The notes beneath the pieces are model-generated. The model had not been told where the DNA came from. It saw only the letters and a program-made list of their open reading frames with translations, and searched no databases. A DNA stretch of 64,000 nt, taken from JBMNGW01 sp050950025. Lineage in GTDB: Bacteria > Spirochaetota > Spirochaetia > Sphaerochaetales > Sphaerochaetaceae. Positions 54,286 to 62,523 of the stretch are shown here, in pieces (the stretch's first letter is position 1; the number at the start of each line of letters is the position of its first letter). A program made the position numbers and the translations under genes. The stretch covers positions 1 through 64,000 of the forward strand of contig JBMNGW010000002.1 of the NCBI GenBank assembly GCA_050950025.1. The letters run 5' to 3'.

Positions 54286-54314
54286 TTGAAAGAGATACGT
54301 ATTCAAGATATAGT
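54286..54314 (+). promoter_or_regulatory. Promoter of the oadGAB operon with inverted repeat
   Basis: TTGAAA (54286-54291), 17-bp spacer, TATAGT (54309-54314). The inverted repeat CTTGAA (54285-54290) and TTCAAG (54302-54307) straddles the -35 and spacer, a plausible operator position. The leader before ATG 54376 is about 55 nt with SD AAGGAG. Confidence 0.65.
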
Positions 54315-54375
54315 TGGGCTGATTCTTTTTTTCCCCGTTTTAGGGAAGCACAGCACTAAGTAAGGAGCACAGAAC

Positions 54376-54651
54376 ATGCTACACCAAATGCCGAAAGAGC
54401 TTCTTCTAGAGCAGGTAAACAATGGCTTGATACTATTACTGCTGGGGATGGGTTTTGTCTTTATTTTCCTCACACTTCTAGTTTTCACGACCAAGTTACT
54501 CTCGCTCTTGGTAAGAACACTGTTACCACAAAAAATTGAAACCCCCGTGACTCGACCACTTTCCGCCTCCGGTACCTCTGTTACCGATTCTGCGGGAACA
54601 GAAATTGCCGCAGCGATTACGGCTGCTGTTGCAGCGAAATCTCAGCGCTAA
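54376..54651 (+). CDS. oadG: Oxaloacetate decarboxylase gamma subunit
   Basis: A 91-aa subunit with one membrane segment (LILLLLGMGFVFIFLTLLVF, about residues 18-37), then an Ala/Thr-rich tail. OadG anchors OadA to OadB. SD AAGGAG. It is followed by oadA (19-nt gap) and oadB, the classical order. Confidence 0.85.
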   Translation: MLHQMPKELLLEQVNNGLILLLLGMGFVFIFLTLLVFTTKLLSLLVRTLLPQKIETPVTRPLSASGTSVTDSAGTEIAAAITAAVAAKSQR

Positions 54652-54670
54652 AGGTGCCACAGGAGAAGGT

Positions 54671-56743
54671 ATGAAAAAAGTTAAATTCATGTGTACTGCA
54701 TTTCGTGACGGCTTTCAGTCAGTCTACGGTGCCCGAGTCTTTACCAAAGACTTCATGCCGGCAGTTGAAGCTGCCCGCCATGCAGGAATTTCCCATTTTG
54801 AAGCAGGCGGAGGTGCCCGCTTCCAATCACTCTATTTTTACACCAACGAAGATGCGTTTGATATGATGGACCAGTTCCGTCAAGTTGCCGGTAAAGATGC
54901 CGACTTACAGACCCTATCACGGGGCATCAATGTCGTGGGGCTTGATTCGCAGCCGCGCGACATTATTACGTTGCATGCCCAACTCTTTAAAAAACATGGC
55001 ATTTCAACCATTCGCAACTTTGATGCTCTTAACGATGTGAATAACCTTATCGACAGCGGACGGGCCATCCATGAAGCGGGACTGCGCCACGAAGTGTGTG
55101 TCACCATGATGGCTCTTCCACCCGGAGCCAACGGTGCCCACGACCCCGCCTTTTACGAAAAGAGCCTTAAAGCTATTCTCGATGCCGATATCCCTTACGA
55201 CAGCGTCTGCTTTAAAGATGCATCGGGAACCAGCACGCCAAAAGTAGTTTATGAGACAATTAAGCGGGCCAGAAAACTCTTAGGTCCTGAAATGAATATT
55301 GTGTTCCACTCTCACGATACAGCCGGTGTCTGTATTTATCAGTACATCAGCGCCCTTGAAGCGGGAGCCGACCAAGTTGATCTCTCTTTGGTCCCCGTAT
55401 CGGGAGGAACATGCCAACCTGATATCATCACCATGTGGCACGCACTACGGGGCACTAACTACACACTGGACATCGATATCGATAAGGTGATGGAAGCAGA
55501 ACAAATTTTCCAAGAGTGTATGAGCGATTACTTCCTTCCCCCCGAAGCGACTACAGTCAACCCCTTAATTCCTTTTTCTCCACTACCAGGTGGCGCTCTT
55601 ACTGCCAATACCCAGATGCTGCGCGACAACGGGCTTATGAACCGCTACCCAGAAATTACCAAAGCCATGATCGATGTTGTAGCTAAAGGAGGATACGCCA
55701 CCAGCGTTACGCCTGTTTCCCAATTTTATTTCCAGCAAGCTTTCAACAACGTTATGTTTGAACCATGGACGAAAATTGCCGACGGGTATGGCAAGATGGT
55801 TTTGGGCTACTTTGGCAAAACTCCCGTAGATCCCGATCCCGAAATTGTAAAGATTTCAGAAGAGCAGCTTGGCTTAGCTCCCACTACCGAAAAGGCGGTC
55901 GACATCAACGACAAGGATCCCAAAAAAGGGCGCCAAGCAGCCATCGAAATGCTCAAAGCAGAGAATCTTCCCATTACCGACGAATCTATTTTCATTGCCG
56001 CCTCCTGCAAGGAAAAAGGTATCTTGTACCTTAGTGGTAAAGCCAAACCCAATGGGGTGAGGCTCAAGAGCCTTGAAAAGCCCCAAAAGAAGGGATCAAG
56101 CAGTGACTCGTACACTGTTTTGGTGAACAACAACACCTACTCAGTGGAATTGAAAGGCAACCAAGCAGTAGTCAACGGCATTTCATATGCCATCAACGTG
56201 CAAGAGGGAGTCGCTCAACCCTCTAGTGCTGCCCCCCAAGCTCACGAGGTACAAGTGGCTGCACCCATGCCCGGATTGGTCCTCCGCTTCAATGTCGCCG
56301 TTGGAGACCGAGTGGAGAAAGACGACGCACTGCTAGTCATGGAAGCCATGAAAATGGAAAACGAAATTTTTGCCCCCGAAGCGGGAGTAATTACCAACAT
56401 ATTCGTTAAACAAGGCGATCAGTTAAGCGCCGATGATGTATTGCTGGTCATCTCCTCATCAGCTGCACCGGCAGTTGCCAATCCTCCTGTAGTACAGCAG
56501 GAAATTCCAACCCCTGTTGCAGCGGCCCAAGGAACTGAAGTAAAAGCACCCATGCCCGGCTTAGTGTTACGAATTGAAGCGCGCGAAGGGGACCAGATTG
56601 CAGAAAACGGGTTGCTTTTGGTGATGGAAGCTATGAAGATGGAAAACGAAATTTTCGCCCCTACTGCCGGAGTGGTGAAGCAGATCCTCGTTAAGCAAGG
56701 AGACCAGCTAATGGCCGACGACGTTCTGGCTATTATCGGTTAA
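54671..56743 (+). CDS. oadA: Oxaloacetate decarboxylase alpha subunit with two biotinyl domains
   Basis: A 690-aa carboxyltransferase. N-terminal catalytic domain: FMCTAFRDGFQSVYGARV, SVCFKDASGTSTPK, VFHSHDTAGVCIYQ. A PYC/OadA middle domain follows. The C-terminus has two tandem biotin-carrier domains joined by a Pro/Ala-rich linker, each with MEAMKMENEIFAP, and predicted biotinyl lysines at 561 and 656. Most OadA proteins have one. ATG 54671 is chosen for AGGAG upstream; a longer in-frame start overlaps oadG. Confidence 0.93.
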   Translation: MKKVKFMCTAFRDGFQSVYGARVFTKDFMPAVEAARHAGISHFEAGGGARFQSLYFYTNEDAFDMMDQFRQVAGKDADLQTLSRGINVVGLDSQPRDIITLHAQLFKKHGISTIRNFDALNDVNNLIDSGRAIHEAGLRHEVCVTMMALPPGANGAHDPAFYEKSLKAILDADIPYDSVCFKDASGTSTPKVVYETIKRARKLLGPEMNIVFHSHDTAGVCIYQYISALEAGADQVDLSLVPVSGGTCQPDIITMWHALRGTNYTLDIDIDKVMEAEQIFQECMSDYFLPPEATTVNPLIPFSPLPGGALTANTQMLRDNGLMNRYPEITKAMIDVVAKGGYATSVTPVSQFYFQQAFNNVMFEPWTKIADGYGKMVLGYFGKTPVDPDPEIVKISEEQLGLAPTTEKAVDINDKDPKKGRQAAIEMLKAENLPITDESIFIAASCKEKGILYLSGKAKPNGVRLKSLEKPQKKGSSSDSYTVLVNNNTYSVELKGNQAVVNGISYAINVQEGVAQPSSAAPQAHEVQVAAPMPGLVLRFNVAVGDRVEKDDALLVMEAMKMENEIFAPEAGVITNIFVKQGDQLSADDVLLVISSSAAPAVANPPVVQQEIPTPVAAAQGTEVKAPMPGLVLRIEAREGDQIAENGLLLVMEAMKMENEIFAPTAGVVKQILVKQGDQLMADDVLAIIG

Positions 56744-56753
56744 GGGGGATGTC

Positions 56754-57980
56754 ATGATAGGTCAAGCATTATCACAATTGTGGGCCACAACAGGCTTAAT
56801 AGGATTTCTCTCAGCCGGAGGCTGGGGTAACTTAGTTATGATCCTTGTGGGCTTTGTTCTTCTTTATCTGGCTATTAGCAAAGGATTTGAACCGCTACTG
56901 CTGATTCCCATCGGATTTGGCTGCGTTTTGAGTAATATTCCTTTCGCCTACATCGCCGGAATCGATCCATCCAGCGCTACTGCCAGTGTCGGTTTTATTA
57001 AGATTTTGTACGATATGGGAATTGAATCGGGTCTTTTCCCCATCCTCATTTTCATGGGAGTGGGGGCACTGACCGATTTTGGACCATTGATTGCTAATCC
57101 CAAAACACTGCTTTTAGGAGCTACCGCCCAGCTGGGAATCTTCATTGCTTTACTTGGCGCATTGTTAATCAGCTTCATTCCGGGCATTAATTTTGATTTG
57201 CATGCAGCGGCCTCCATCGGTATTATCGGAGGGGCCGATGGACCGACAGCCATTTATGTAACCAGCCGCCTGGCTCCCGATCTATTGGGATCGATTGCTG
57301 TGGCAGCTTACTCTTATATGGCCTTGGTCCCCATTATTCAGCCGCCGATCATGCGTCGGCTGACGACCAAAAGCGAACGCTTGATTAAAATGCAGCAATT
57401 GCGCCCTGTTTCCAAATTGGAAAAAATCCTCTTTCCTATCTCCGTATTAACTATCTGTGCCATTTTACTGCCTTCGGCAACGCCTTTAATCGGAGCTCTG
57501 ATGTTCGGCAACTTGGCCAAAGAGTGTGGAGTGATCAACCGTTTAAGTGACACAATGCAAAATGCATTGATGAACACCGTAACCATTTTCCTTGGTCTTT
57601 CAGTGGGCTCAAAAATGGAAGCAGCTCAATTTTTGAACCTTAACACCCTCGGTATTCTCGTGTTGGGAATGGTAGCTTTTAGTTTAGGAACTGCAGGCGG
57701 AGTACTTATTGCTAAATTAATGAACAAAATTGATCCCAAGCATCCTATCAACCCCCTTATTGGCTCAGCTGGGGTATCGGCTGTCCCTATGGCTGCCCGA
57801 GTCTCAAGTAAAGTGGGTCAAGAGTATAACCCGCAGAACTTCCTTTTGATGCATGCCATGGGACCCAATGTAGCCGGAGTAATTGGCTCAGCTGTTGCAG
57901 CCGGAGTGTTGTTGGCAGTGGTCCCCTTTATGGAACCATTGATTGACGGACTGCGGCCAGCTTTAGCCATCTTTATGTAG
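56754..57980 (+). CDS. oadB: Oxaloacetate decarboxylase beta subunit (sodium pump)
   Basis: A 408-aa integral membrane subunit (about 9-11 helices) that decarboxylates carboxybiotin and exports sodium. GGADGPTAIYVTSRLAP, GSAGVSAVPMAARVS and MHAMGPNVAGVIGSAVAAGV are OadB/MmdB-family signatures. SD GGGGG. It ends with a strong terminator. Confidence 0.95.
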   Translation: MIGQALSQLWATTGLIGFLSAGGWGNLVMILVGFVLLYLAISKGFEPLLLIPIGFGCVLSNIPFAYIAGIDPSSATASVGFIKILYDMGIESGLFPILIFMGVGALTDFGPLIANPKTLLLGATAQLGIFIALLGALLISFIPGINFDLHAAASIGIIGGADGPTAIYVTSRLAPDLLGSIAVAAYSYMALVPIIQPPIMRRLTTKSERLIKMQQLRPVSKLEKILFPISVLTICAILLPSATPLIGALMFGNLAKECGVINRLSDTMQNALMNTVTIFLGLSVGSKMEAAQFLNLNTLGILVLGMVAFSLGTAGGVLIAKLMNKIDPKHPINPLIGSAGVSAVPMAARVSSKVGQEYNPQNFLLMHAMGPNVAGVIGSAVAAGVLLAVVPFMEPLIDGLRPALAIFM

Positions 57981-57984
57981 AAGT

Positions 57985-58015
57985 GAGGGCAGTTTTACAC
58001 TGCCCTCTTATCTTG
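57985..58015 (+). terminator. Terminator of the oad operon
   Basis: Perfect 9-bp stem GAGGGCAGT (57985-57993) and ACTGCCCTC (57999-58007), then TTATCTT. Its tail overlaps the -35 of the next gene. Confidence 0.85.
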
Positions 58016-58041
58016 CTGTCCAACCACTTTTGGTCTATGCT
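58013..58041 (+). promoter_or_regulatory. Leaderless promoter of the alpha/beta hydrolase
   Basis: TTGCTG (58013-58018), 17 bp, TATGCT (58036-58041), then 6 nt to ATG 58048. No SD. Confidence 0.65.
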
Positions 58042-58047
58042 GAGCTT

Positions 58048-58986
58048 ATGATGCTCTTAATCATCCCCGTATTAGTGTTGCTACTGTTTCTGTGGAGCGC
58101 CCTGTTGTGGGGGTATACAGAGCAAGATGATTCTATTCCCATTGAACCCGATTTAGCTCGTGTTTTTGATCCCAAATGTCTGCCAATTGAGTTGGTCCAC
58201 TCTGAGCCAAGTACTAAAGCCATCATTATGGTGCATGGGTTTCCCAGTACCCCTTATACCTACCATTGGGCTGCCAAGGAGGCTTATAAACAAGGGTATG
58301 ATGTCTTTGTTCCTCTGCTTCCCGGATTCGGCACCGCAGTTGAAGATCTGTATAATACTACCTTTAGCCAATGGTTTGCCTATCTGCAAAAAGTGTACGA
58401 AACAAAAAGAGGCGCATATGAACATCTGTTTGTTGTGGGCACCTCCATGGGTGGTTCAATGGCCCTTAAATTAGCACAGAAATTCAACTCACCCCCGTTG
58501 CAACCTGATGCTATTTGTACCATCGGGGCCCCTGTATTTCTTAACGACATCACCGTTGGAGTCATCCAAAAATGGGGCTACTACCTGATGCGCCTTGTAG
58601 CCCTGTTCACTCCTGCTTTAAGCCCTGCCCCTTTTGCCGGCTCAGAGAACAAGAACGACGGAGAAGAGCTGTGGGTTGGTTATAAAGGCTCGTTTGTTAA
58701 AGGGGGTGTCAGTTTCATGTATGCCTTGAAAACTATTCGAAAAGACCTCCCTTACATCACTGCCCCTTTAATTGCCATGCACGACAAAAGGGATAAAACC
58801 ATCTCAAGTAAAAACCTCGAAGTTATTACGTCTTCAGTCTCCAGCGAGCATGTAGAACGTATTTCCACAGAGATGCAAAGTAACCACAACAGGCATATTC
58901 TGTTAAGTTACCCCTCTATTCAACACCCCCTACTGCAGAATATGCTGCAGTTTTTTAACCAATTCTGTTCAGGAGAGCCTCAATGA
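58048..58986 (+). CDS. Alpha/beta hydrolase with N-terminal membrane anchor
   Basis: A 312-aa protein. An N-terminal hydrophobic helix (LIIPVLVLLLFLWSALLWG) anchors it. The hydrolase has VHGFPSTPYTYHW (oxyanion), the nucleophile elbow VGTSMGGSMAL with Ser about residue 143, MHDKRDKTIS (acid Asp) and a C-terminal His (NRHILLS). Carboxylesterase or lipase-like; substrate unknown. The start is at a leaderless position, and it overlaps the next gene by ATGA. Confidence 0.88.
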   Translation: MMLLIIPVLVLLLFLWSALLWGYTEQDDSIPIEPDLARVFDPKCLPIELVHSEPSTKAIIMVHGFPSTPYTYHWAAKEAYKQGYDVFVPLLPGFGTAVEDLYNTTFSQWFAYLQKVYETKRGAYEHLFVVGTSMGGSMALKLAQKFNSPPLQPDAICTIGAPVFLNDITVGVIQKWGYYLMRLVALFTPALSPAPFAGSENKNDGEELWVGYKGSFVKGGVSFMYALKTIRKDLPYITAPLIAMHDKRDKTISSKNLEVITSSVSSEHVERISTEMQSNHNRHILLSYPSIQHPLLQNMLQFFNQFCSGEPQ

Positions 58987-59471
58987 AACGCAGTGATTAT
59001 ATCAGTTGGGATGAATATTTCATGGGAGTGGCTTTGTTGTCGGCCAAGCGAAGCAAAGATCCCAGCACCCAAGTGGGAGCATGTATCGTAAATGCCGATA
59101 AAAAAATTGTGGGAGTTGGCTATAACGGCTTTCCCAGCGGATTAAGTGACGATGAACTGCCTTGGCAACGGGAGGGAGCATTCTTAGAAACTAAATACCC
59201 GTATGTTTGCCATGCAGAGCTTAATGCCATTCTCAATAGTACCAAAGATTTGAAAGGGTGCAGCCTCTATGTGGCTCTGTTTCCCTGCAACGAATGTGCC
59301 AAAGCCATTATTCAGGTGGGCATTACAGAGATTGTCTATCTGAGTGACAAATATGCCGATTTAGATGTCTACATTGCCTCCAAGCGGATGCTTACTCAAG
59401 CACAGGTTACCCTCAGAAAACTTGAGGTGACCCACCCCGATATCGTTATCTCATTTTCCCAAGGAGTCTGA
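58983..59471 (+). CDS. dCMP deaminase (ComEB-like)
   Basis: A 162-aa zinc deaminase. SKDPSTQVGACIVN, HAELNAIL (His and Glu) and PCNECAKAIIQ (Cys pair) form the metal site. It deaminates dCMP to dUMP, which ThyX can methylate. Translation is coupled to the hydrolase. A PfkB kinase gene follows directly. Confidence 0.92.
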   Translation: MKRSDYISWDEYFMGVALLSAKRSKDPSTQVGACIVNADKKIVGVGYNGFPSGLSDDELPWQREGAFLETKYPYVCHAELNAILNSTKDLKGCSLYVALFPCNECAKAIIQVGITEIVYLSDKYADLDVYIASKRMLTQAQVTLRKLEVTHPDIVISFSQGV

Positions 59472-59472
59472 A

Positions 59473-60411
59473 ATGCGCCATTTGGTAGTCTGCCTTAATC
59501 CATCACTGCAAAGAACTATGGTTTTCGCCTCTTTTTTACAAGGGGAGGTAAATCGTAGCTCCACATATCGTTTCGATTTTTCAGGTAAAGGGGTCAACAC
59601 GGCCCGCGTTATCACTCAGCTGGGAGAAAAAGCCCTCCATTTGACCCATCTTGATCCTGCCCACAGTGATGAGCTACTAAGCATGCTGGCCAAAGACGGT
59701 ATTGAAACGGTGTGGACTGATTCGGGTTCACCGATGCGAACTTGCACCACTATTATAGATCTCAGTAAAGGGCTGACCACTGAGTTGGTTGAAGAGGCCA
59801 AAAGTGTTTCATCTCATGCTGATCACCATATTCGCCGCCTTTTTTCAGAAGCCCTCCAAAGTTCTCATACGCTGATTATTAGTGGCACAAGAGCCCCCGG
59901 GTATAGTGAAAATCTTTACGTCGATATGGTTAAGGAGGCTAAAGAGGCGGGTAAGCTGGTTATCCTTGATCTCAAAGGGACTGATTTAATTGGCGCCCTT
60001 AATCATAGAGTTGATCTTATTAAGCCTAATCTTAGTGAGTTTGCCGCCACGTTCATGCCTGAATACACCGTCAGAGAGCAAGTCGATGCAACAGAAATCA
60101 AAGAGGCAGTTATATCCTGTCAAAAACAACTCTATGAAGAGCACGGCACTAAAAGTGTTTTGACGCGGGGGGCCTTTTCTGTGTGGGCTTACGGAGAACA
60201 GGGGTTTGGTGAATTTCCTGTCCCTGCTGTAAAAGCGGTGAACACCATTGGTAGCGGCGATACTGTGACAGCTGCCCTGGCTGTGGAATTAGGCCGCGGC
60301 AAGAGTCTTTTTGCTGCTGTTAAGCGTGCTGTGGCTTGCGGGTCGGCTAATGCTTCCAATCTCAGACCCGGTTCTGTAGTGGATGAGAAAACAGGAAAAT
60401 TGCTCTGTTAA
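59473..60411 (+). CDS. PfkB-family sugar kinase (1-phosphofructokinase/tagatose-6-phosphate kinase type)
   Basis: A 312-aa ribokinase-fold protein. The N-terminal FDFSGKGVNTARVITQLG is the FruK/LacC motif (GGKGVNVA-like), and the C-terminal TIGSGDTVTAALAVEL has the catalytic Asp. It could phosphorylate fructose-1-phosphate or tagatose-6-phosphate, and I cannot separate these. SD AAGGAG. It ends overlapping the next minus-strand gene by 4 nt. Confidence 0.88.
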   Translation: MRHLVVCLNPSLQRTMVFASFLQGEVNRSSTYRFDFSGKGVNTARVITQLGEKALHLTHLDPAHSDELLSMLAKDGIETVWTDSGSPMRTCTTIIDLSKGLTTELVEEAKSVSSHADHHIRRLFSEALQSSHTLIISGTRAPGYSENLYVDMVKEAKEAGKLVILDLKGTDLIGALNHRVDLIKPNLSEFAATFMPEYTVREQVDATEIKEAVISCQKQLYEEHGTKSVLTRGAFSVWAYGEQGFGEFPVPAVKAVNTIGSGDTVTAALAVELGRGKSLFAAVKRAVACGSANASNLRPGSVVDEKTGKLLC

Positions 60412-61574
60412 CGCACATTGACTGCCAAACAGGGAGAACCGATTGAGCTTTCCAGACTGTGCGCCTCTTTATGTAGTTCTTGTAATGTGGTGCCCCATAA
60501 AGCTGTTCCACTTTCTTGAATAAGCATCGTCCACCCCTCCTTCTCAATTTGGACTTTCCACGTACCGGCTATTTTTGTATCAACAAGAACCAGATTGTCG
60601 TGCTTTGAGGATTCAAACAATTCAAGGTACTGTCCTTTGCCGTGGGTATAAGCTCTTTTGTAGGGGACTTTCAAAATAGGGTCAAAGCTGCTGATAAACC
60701 TAATGCCTTCTATCTGAGAGCCGTTTGTCATAGAGCTCACATCCGAAGCAAGCATCCACGCTAATCTTCCTTCCAACAACACCTGCTCAAGCATCGTTGG
60801 ATCTAAGCTTTCCCACAACCGTTGGCCTTGGGCAATAGAGATGCCGGCCCAATTAGCAAAAGAGTGGGCATCAGTTGGTCCGTAGGCATGCAGGTAACGG
60901 GCAACTACATCTGAAGCAACAAAGTCCTTTTGCTCAACTTCATCTGCCAAAGAGAGCAGATACTCTTTTGTGTTGGGCTCTTTGTGTAAGACCACAGGAA
61001 CATTGAGAGTAGCAATGGGTAATAAGCGATTCATCAAAGTCTCTCCCAGTGTCAAAGAGCCAAGTGGCCAGTAAAGCACCTGTTGCTCAGACGGAGGCAA
61101 CAAATCAAGCAGTGCTTCTATAAGGCGCTGTTGGGTCAAAGCAAAGCGCAAAGGTCTTTTGTCTAACACTTCTGGGAGCACCGTTTGTACCATCTCTAAT
61201 AAGGCCATCCCCTCCAAAGATAAAGGGGTAAGGTGCTCTTTATCAGGACCCAGAAGAAACAACAATTCGTCCTCGTTAATGGGGGCTAAGGCACTGTTGA
61301 ACAGCTGCCAATCTTCTTTGGCCATTGTTCTGATCCCCCCTTGAAAAGAGAGGGTGGTAAAAATAGTCCCACTGTCAAAGGCTTCTTTGGTTAAATTAGG
61401 ATGATAATCGTTGATGCGACTGCAAAGAGCAATTGATAATGATTGTTCTGTGGGCCGATGAAAACCAACGTTTGAAAACAGGTGTACTAGTTCGTGTTGT
61501 TCAACCTTCTGTTTCAGATGGTGAACTTCAATGACTCTAGCTATGCCCTCCAGTGCACTAAAGGAGCGCTTCAT
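60408..61574 (-). CDS. AlkZ-like winged-helix DNA-binding protein
   Basis: A 388-aa protein. Its central and C-terminal pattern (ARYLHAYGPTDAHSFANWAG, then LEGRLAWMLA) matches the AlkZ/YcaQ (HTH_42, DUF1006) family of DNA glycosylases. Catalytic Gln residues cannot be confirmed by eye. ATG 61574 is chosen because a promoter (TTGCTT-17-GATACT) ends 6 nt before it with no SD, though a longer in-frame start at 61640 exists. The promoter lies at the end of the RNase D gene. Confidence 0.7.
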   Translation of the reverse strand: MKRSFSALEGIARVIEVHHLKQKVEQHELVHLFSNVGFHRPTEQSLSIALCSRINDYHPNLTKEAFDSGTIFTTLSFQGGIRTMAKEDWQLFNSALAPINEDELLFLLGPDKEHLTPLSLEGMALLEMVQTVLPEVLDKRPLRFALTQQRLIEALLDLLPPSEQQVLYWPLGSLTLGETLMNRLLPIATLNVPVVLHKEPNTKEYLLSLADEVEQKDFVASDVVARYLHAYGPTDAHSFANWAGISIAQGQRLWESLDPTMLEQVLLEGRLAWMLASDVSSMTNGSQIEGIRFISSFDPILKVPYKRAYTHGKGQYLELFESSKHDNLVLVDTKIAGTWKVQIEKEGWTMLIQESGTALWGTTLQELHKEAHSLESSIGSPCLAVNVR

Positions 61575-61580
61575 AGGTTT

Positions 61581-61609
61581 AGTATCGGCTACAACAACGT
61601 AGAAAGCAA
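61581..61609 (-). promoter_or_regulatory. Leaderless promoter of the AlkZ-like gene
   Basis: TTGCTT (61604-61609), 17 bp, GATACT (61581-61586), then 6 nt to ATG 61574. The match is moderate. Confidence 0.5.
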
Positions 61610-61614
61610 CTGCC

Positions 61615-62490
61615 CTACCCCTTCTGATCCACTTTTTCACGGGCTTGGCTCAGAAGTTTTAAAAAAGGTTCTTGCACTGAGGGCCGAAGGTGGGAAACGG
61701 ATGCTGCTAAATCAGCTTCTCCCTTTGCCCCTTGTTTGCCCAATAGTACCAATTGCTTTTTACCAAGTACCCGGTAAGGGGGCCAATTGAGTTTTTGAGC
61801 CATCTGATCGCGTGCCATAAAAAAAGCGGCGACATAGAGCTTCTCTTTTTTGGAAAGAAAACGCCACCCGTCAAGTTTTTCATACCCAGGCCGATCGGGG
61901 CGTTTGGCAAGTGCCACTGTTTGCTGCAGTTCAAGATTCTTCTCAAACAGCCCCTGGTTCTTAAGTTCTCGATCAATGGCAGAGCGCAGTGCAAAAAGGT
62001 GCTCCACATCACCTAAGGCGTAGGTTATCATCTCGGAAGTAAGGGGCCGAATCAGCCAATTGGCTTTTTGGTTCCCTTTTTTACTTCCTGTTGCCTCAAT
62101 GTTTAAAAAATGAGCCATAAGAGAAGTAAGATTACCCCGTAGGCCCAACAGCTGGGCCCCTATTCTAATATCATATACCCCTTTGAGGGTAATGGCGTAT
62201 TGCTTGCGCACCAACGCAGCATCACTGGCGCAATCAAACATTACCAGTTCCACCTTTTCGTCTTCTAAAAGGAGAGCCAAATCCTCTTTTACTAGAGCTA
62301 AGGGGTCAACAAGATAATAGTTGCTCTGATCGTACAACTGAATTAAGCACAGATGTTCTCCGTACACATGAAGATTGAACTCCCCTTCAAAGTCACAGGC
62401 AATAGTGTTAATCTGCTTGTCTTTCCACAGTTGGAGCACATTTTTGAGTTTTTCAGCTGTATCGATAAGCGTGTAATTATTCATATACAT
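61615..62490 (-). CDS. rnd: Ribonuclease D-like 3'-5' exonuclease
   Basis: A DEDD-type exonuclease, about 291 aa. IACDFEGEFNLHVYG has Exo I (D and E), VMFDCASDAALVRK Exo II, and MITYALGDVEHLFAL Exo III. A C-terminal HRDC-like domain may follow. In tRNA 3' maturation or RNA turnover. Start is uncertain: ATG 62490 or 62484; a longer ORF from 62520 would translate through a stable hairpin (62498-62515). No SD was found. Confidence 0.85.
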   Translation of the reverse strand: MYMNNYTLIDTAEKLKNVLQLWKDKQINTIACDFEGEFNLHVYGEHLCLIQLYDQSNYYLVDPLALVKEDLALLLEDEKVELVMFDCASDAALVRKQYAITLKGVYDIRIGAQLLGLRGNLTSLMAHFLNIEATGSKKGNQKANWLIRPLTSEMITYALGDVEHLFALRSAIDRELKNQGLFEKNLELQQTVALAKRPDRPGYEKLDGWRFLSKKEKLYVAAFFMARDQMAQKLNWPPYRVLGKKQLVLLGKQGAKGEADLAASVSHLRPSVQEPFLKLLSQAREKVDQKG

Positions 62491-62497
62491 TCTAGCA

Positions 62498-62515
62498 GGC
62501 GGGCCTAAGCCCGCC
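62498..62515 (-). terminator. GC hairpin between uraA and rnd
   Basis: GGCGGGC-CTAA-GCCCGCC, a perfect 7-bp stem 8 nt after the uraA stop. No T-run follows, so it may be a processing stem or weak terminator. Confidence 0.55.
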
Positions 62516-62523
62516 AGCAAGTG

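Noticed and set aside
61434..61447. Repeat of the 14-mer TGATAATGATTGTT seen at 48485-48498
   Set aside because: It lies inside the coding sequence of the AlkZ-like gene, lacks the second arm and is AT-rich, so chance is likely.
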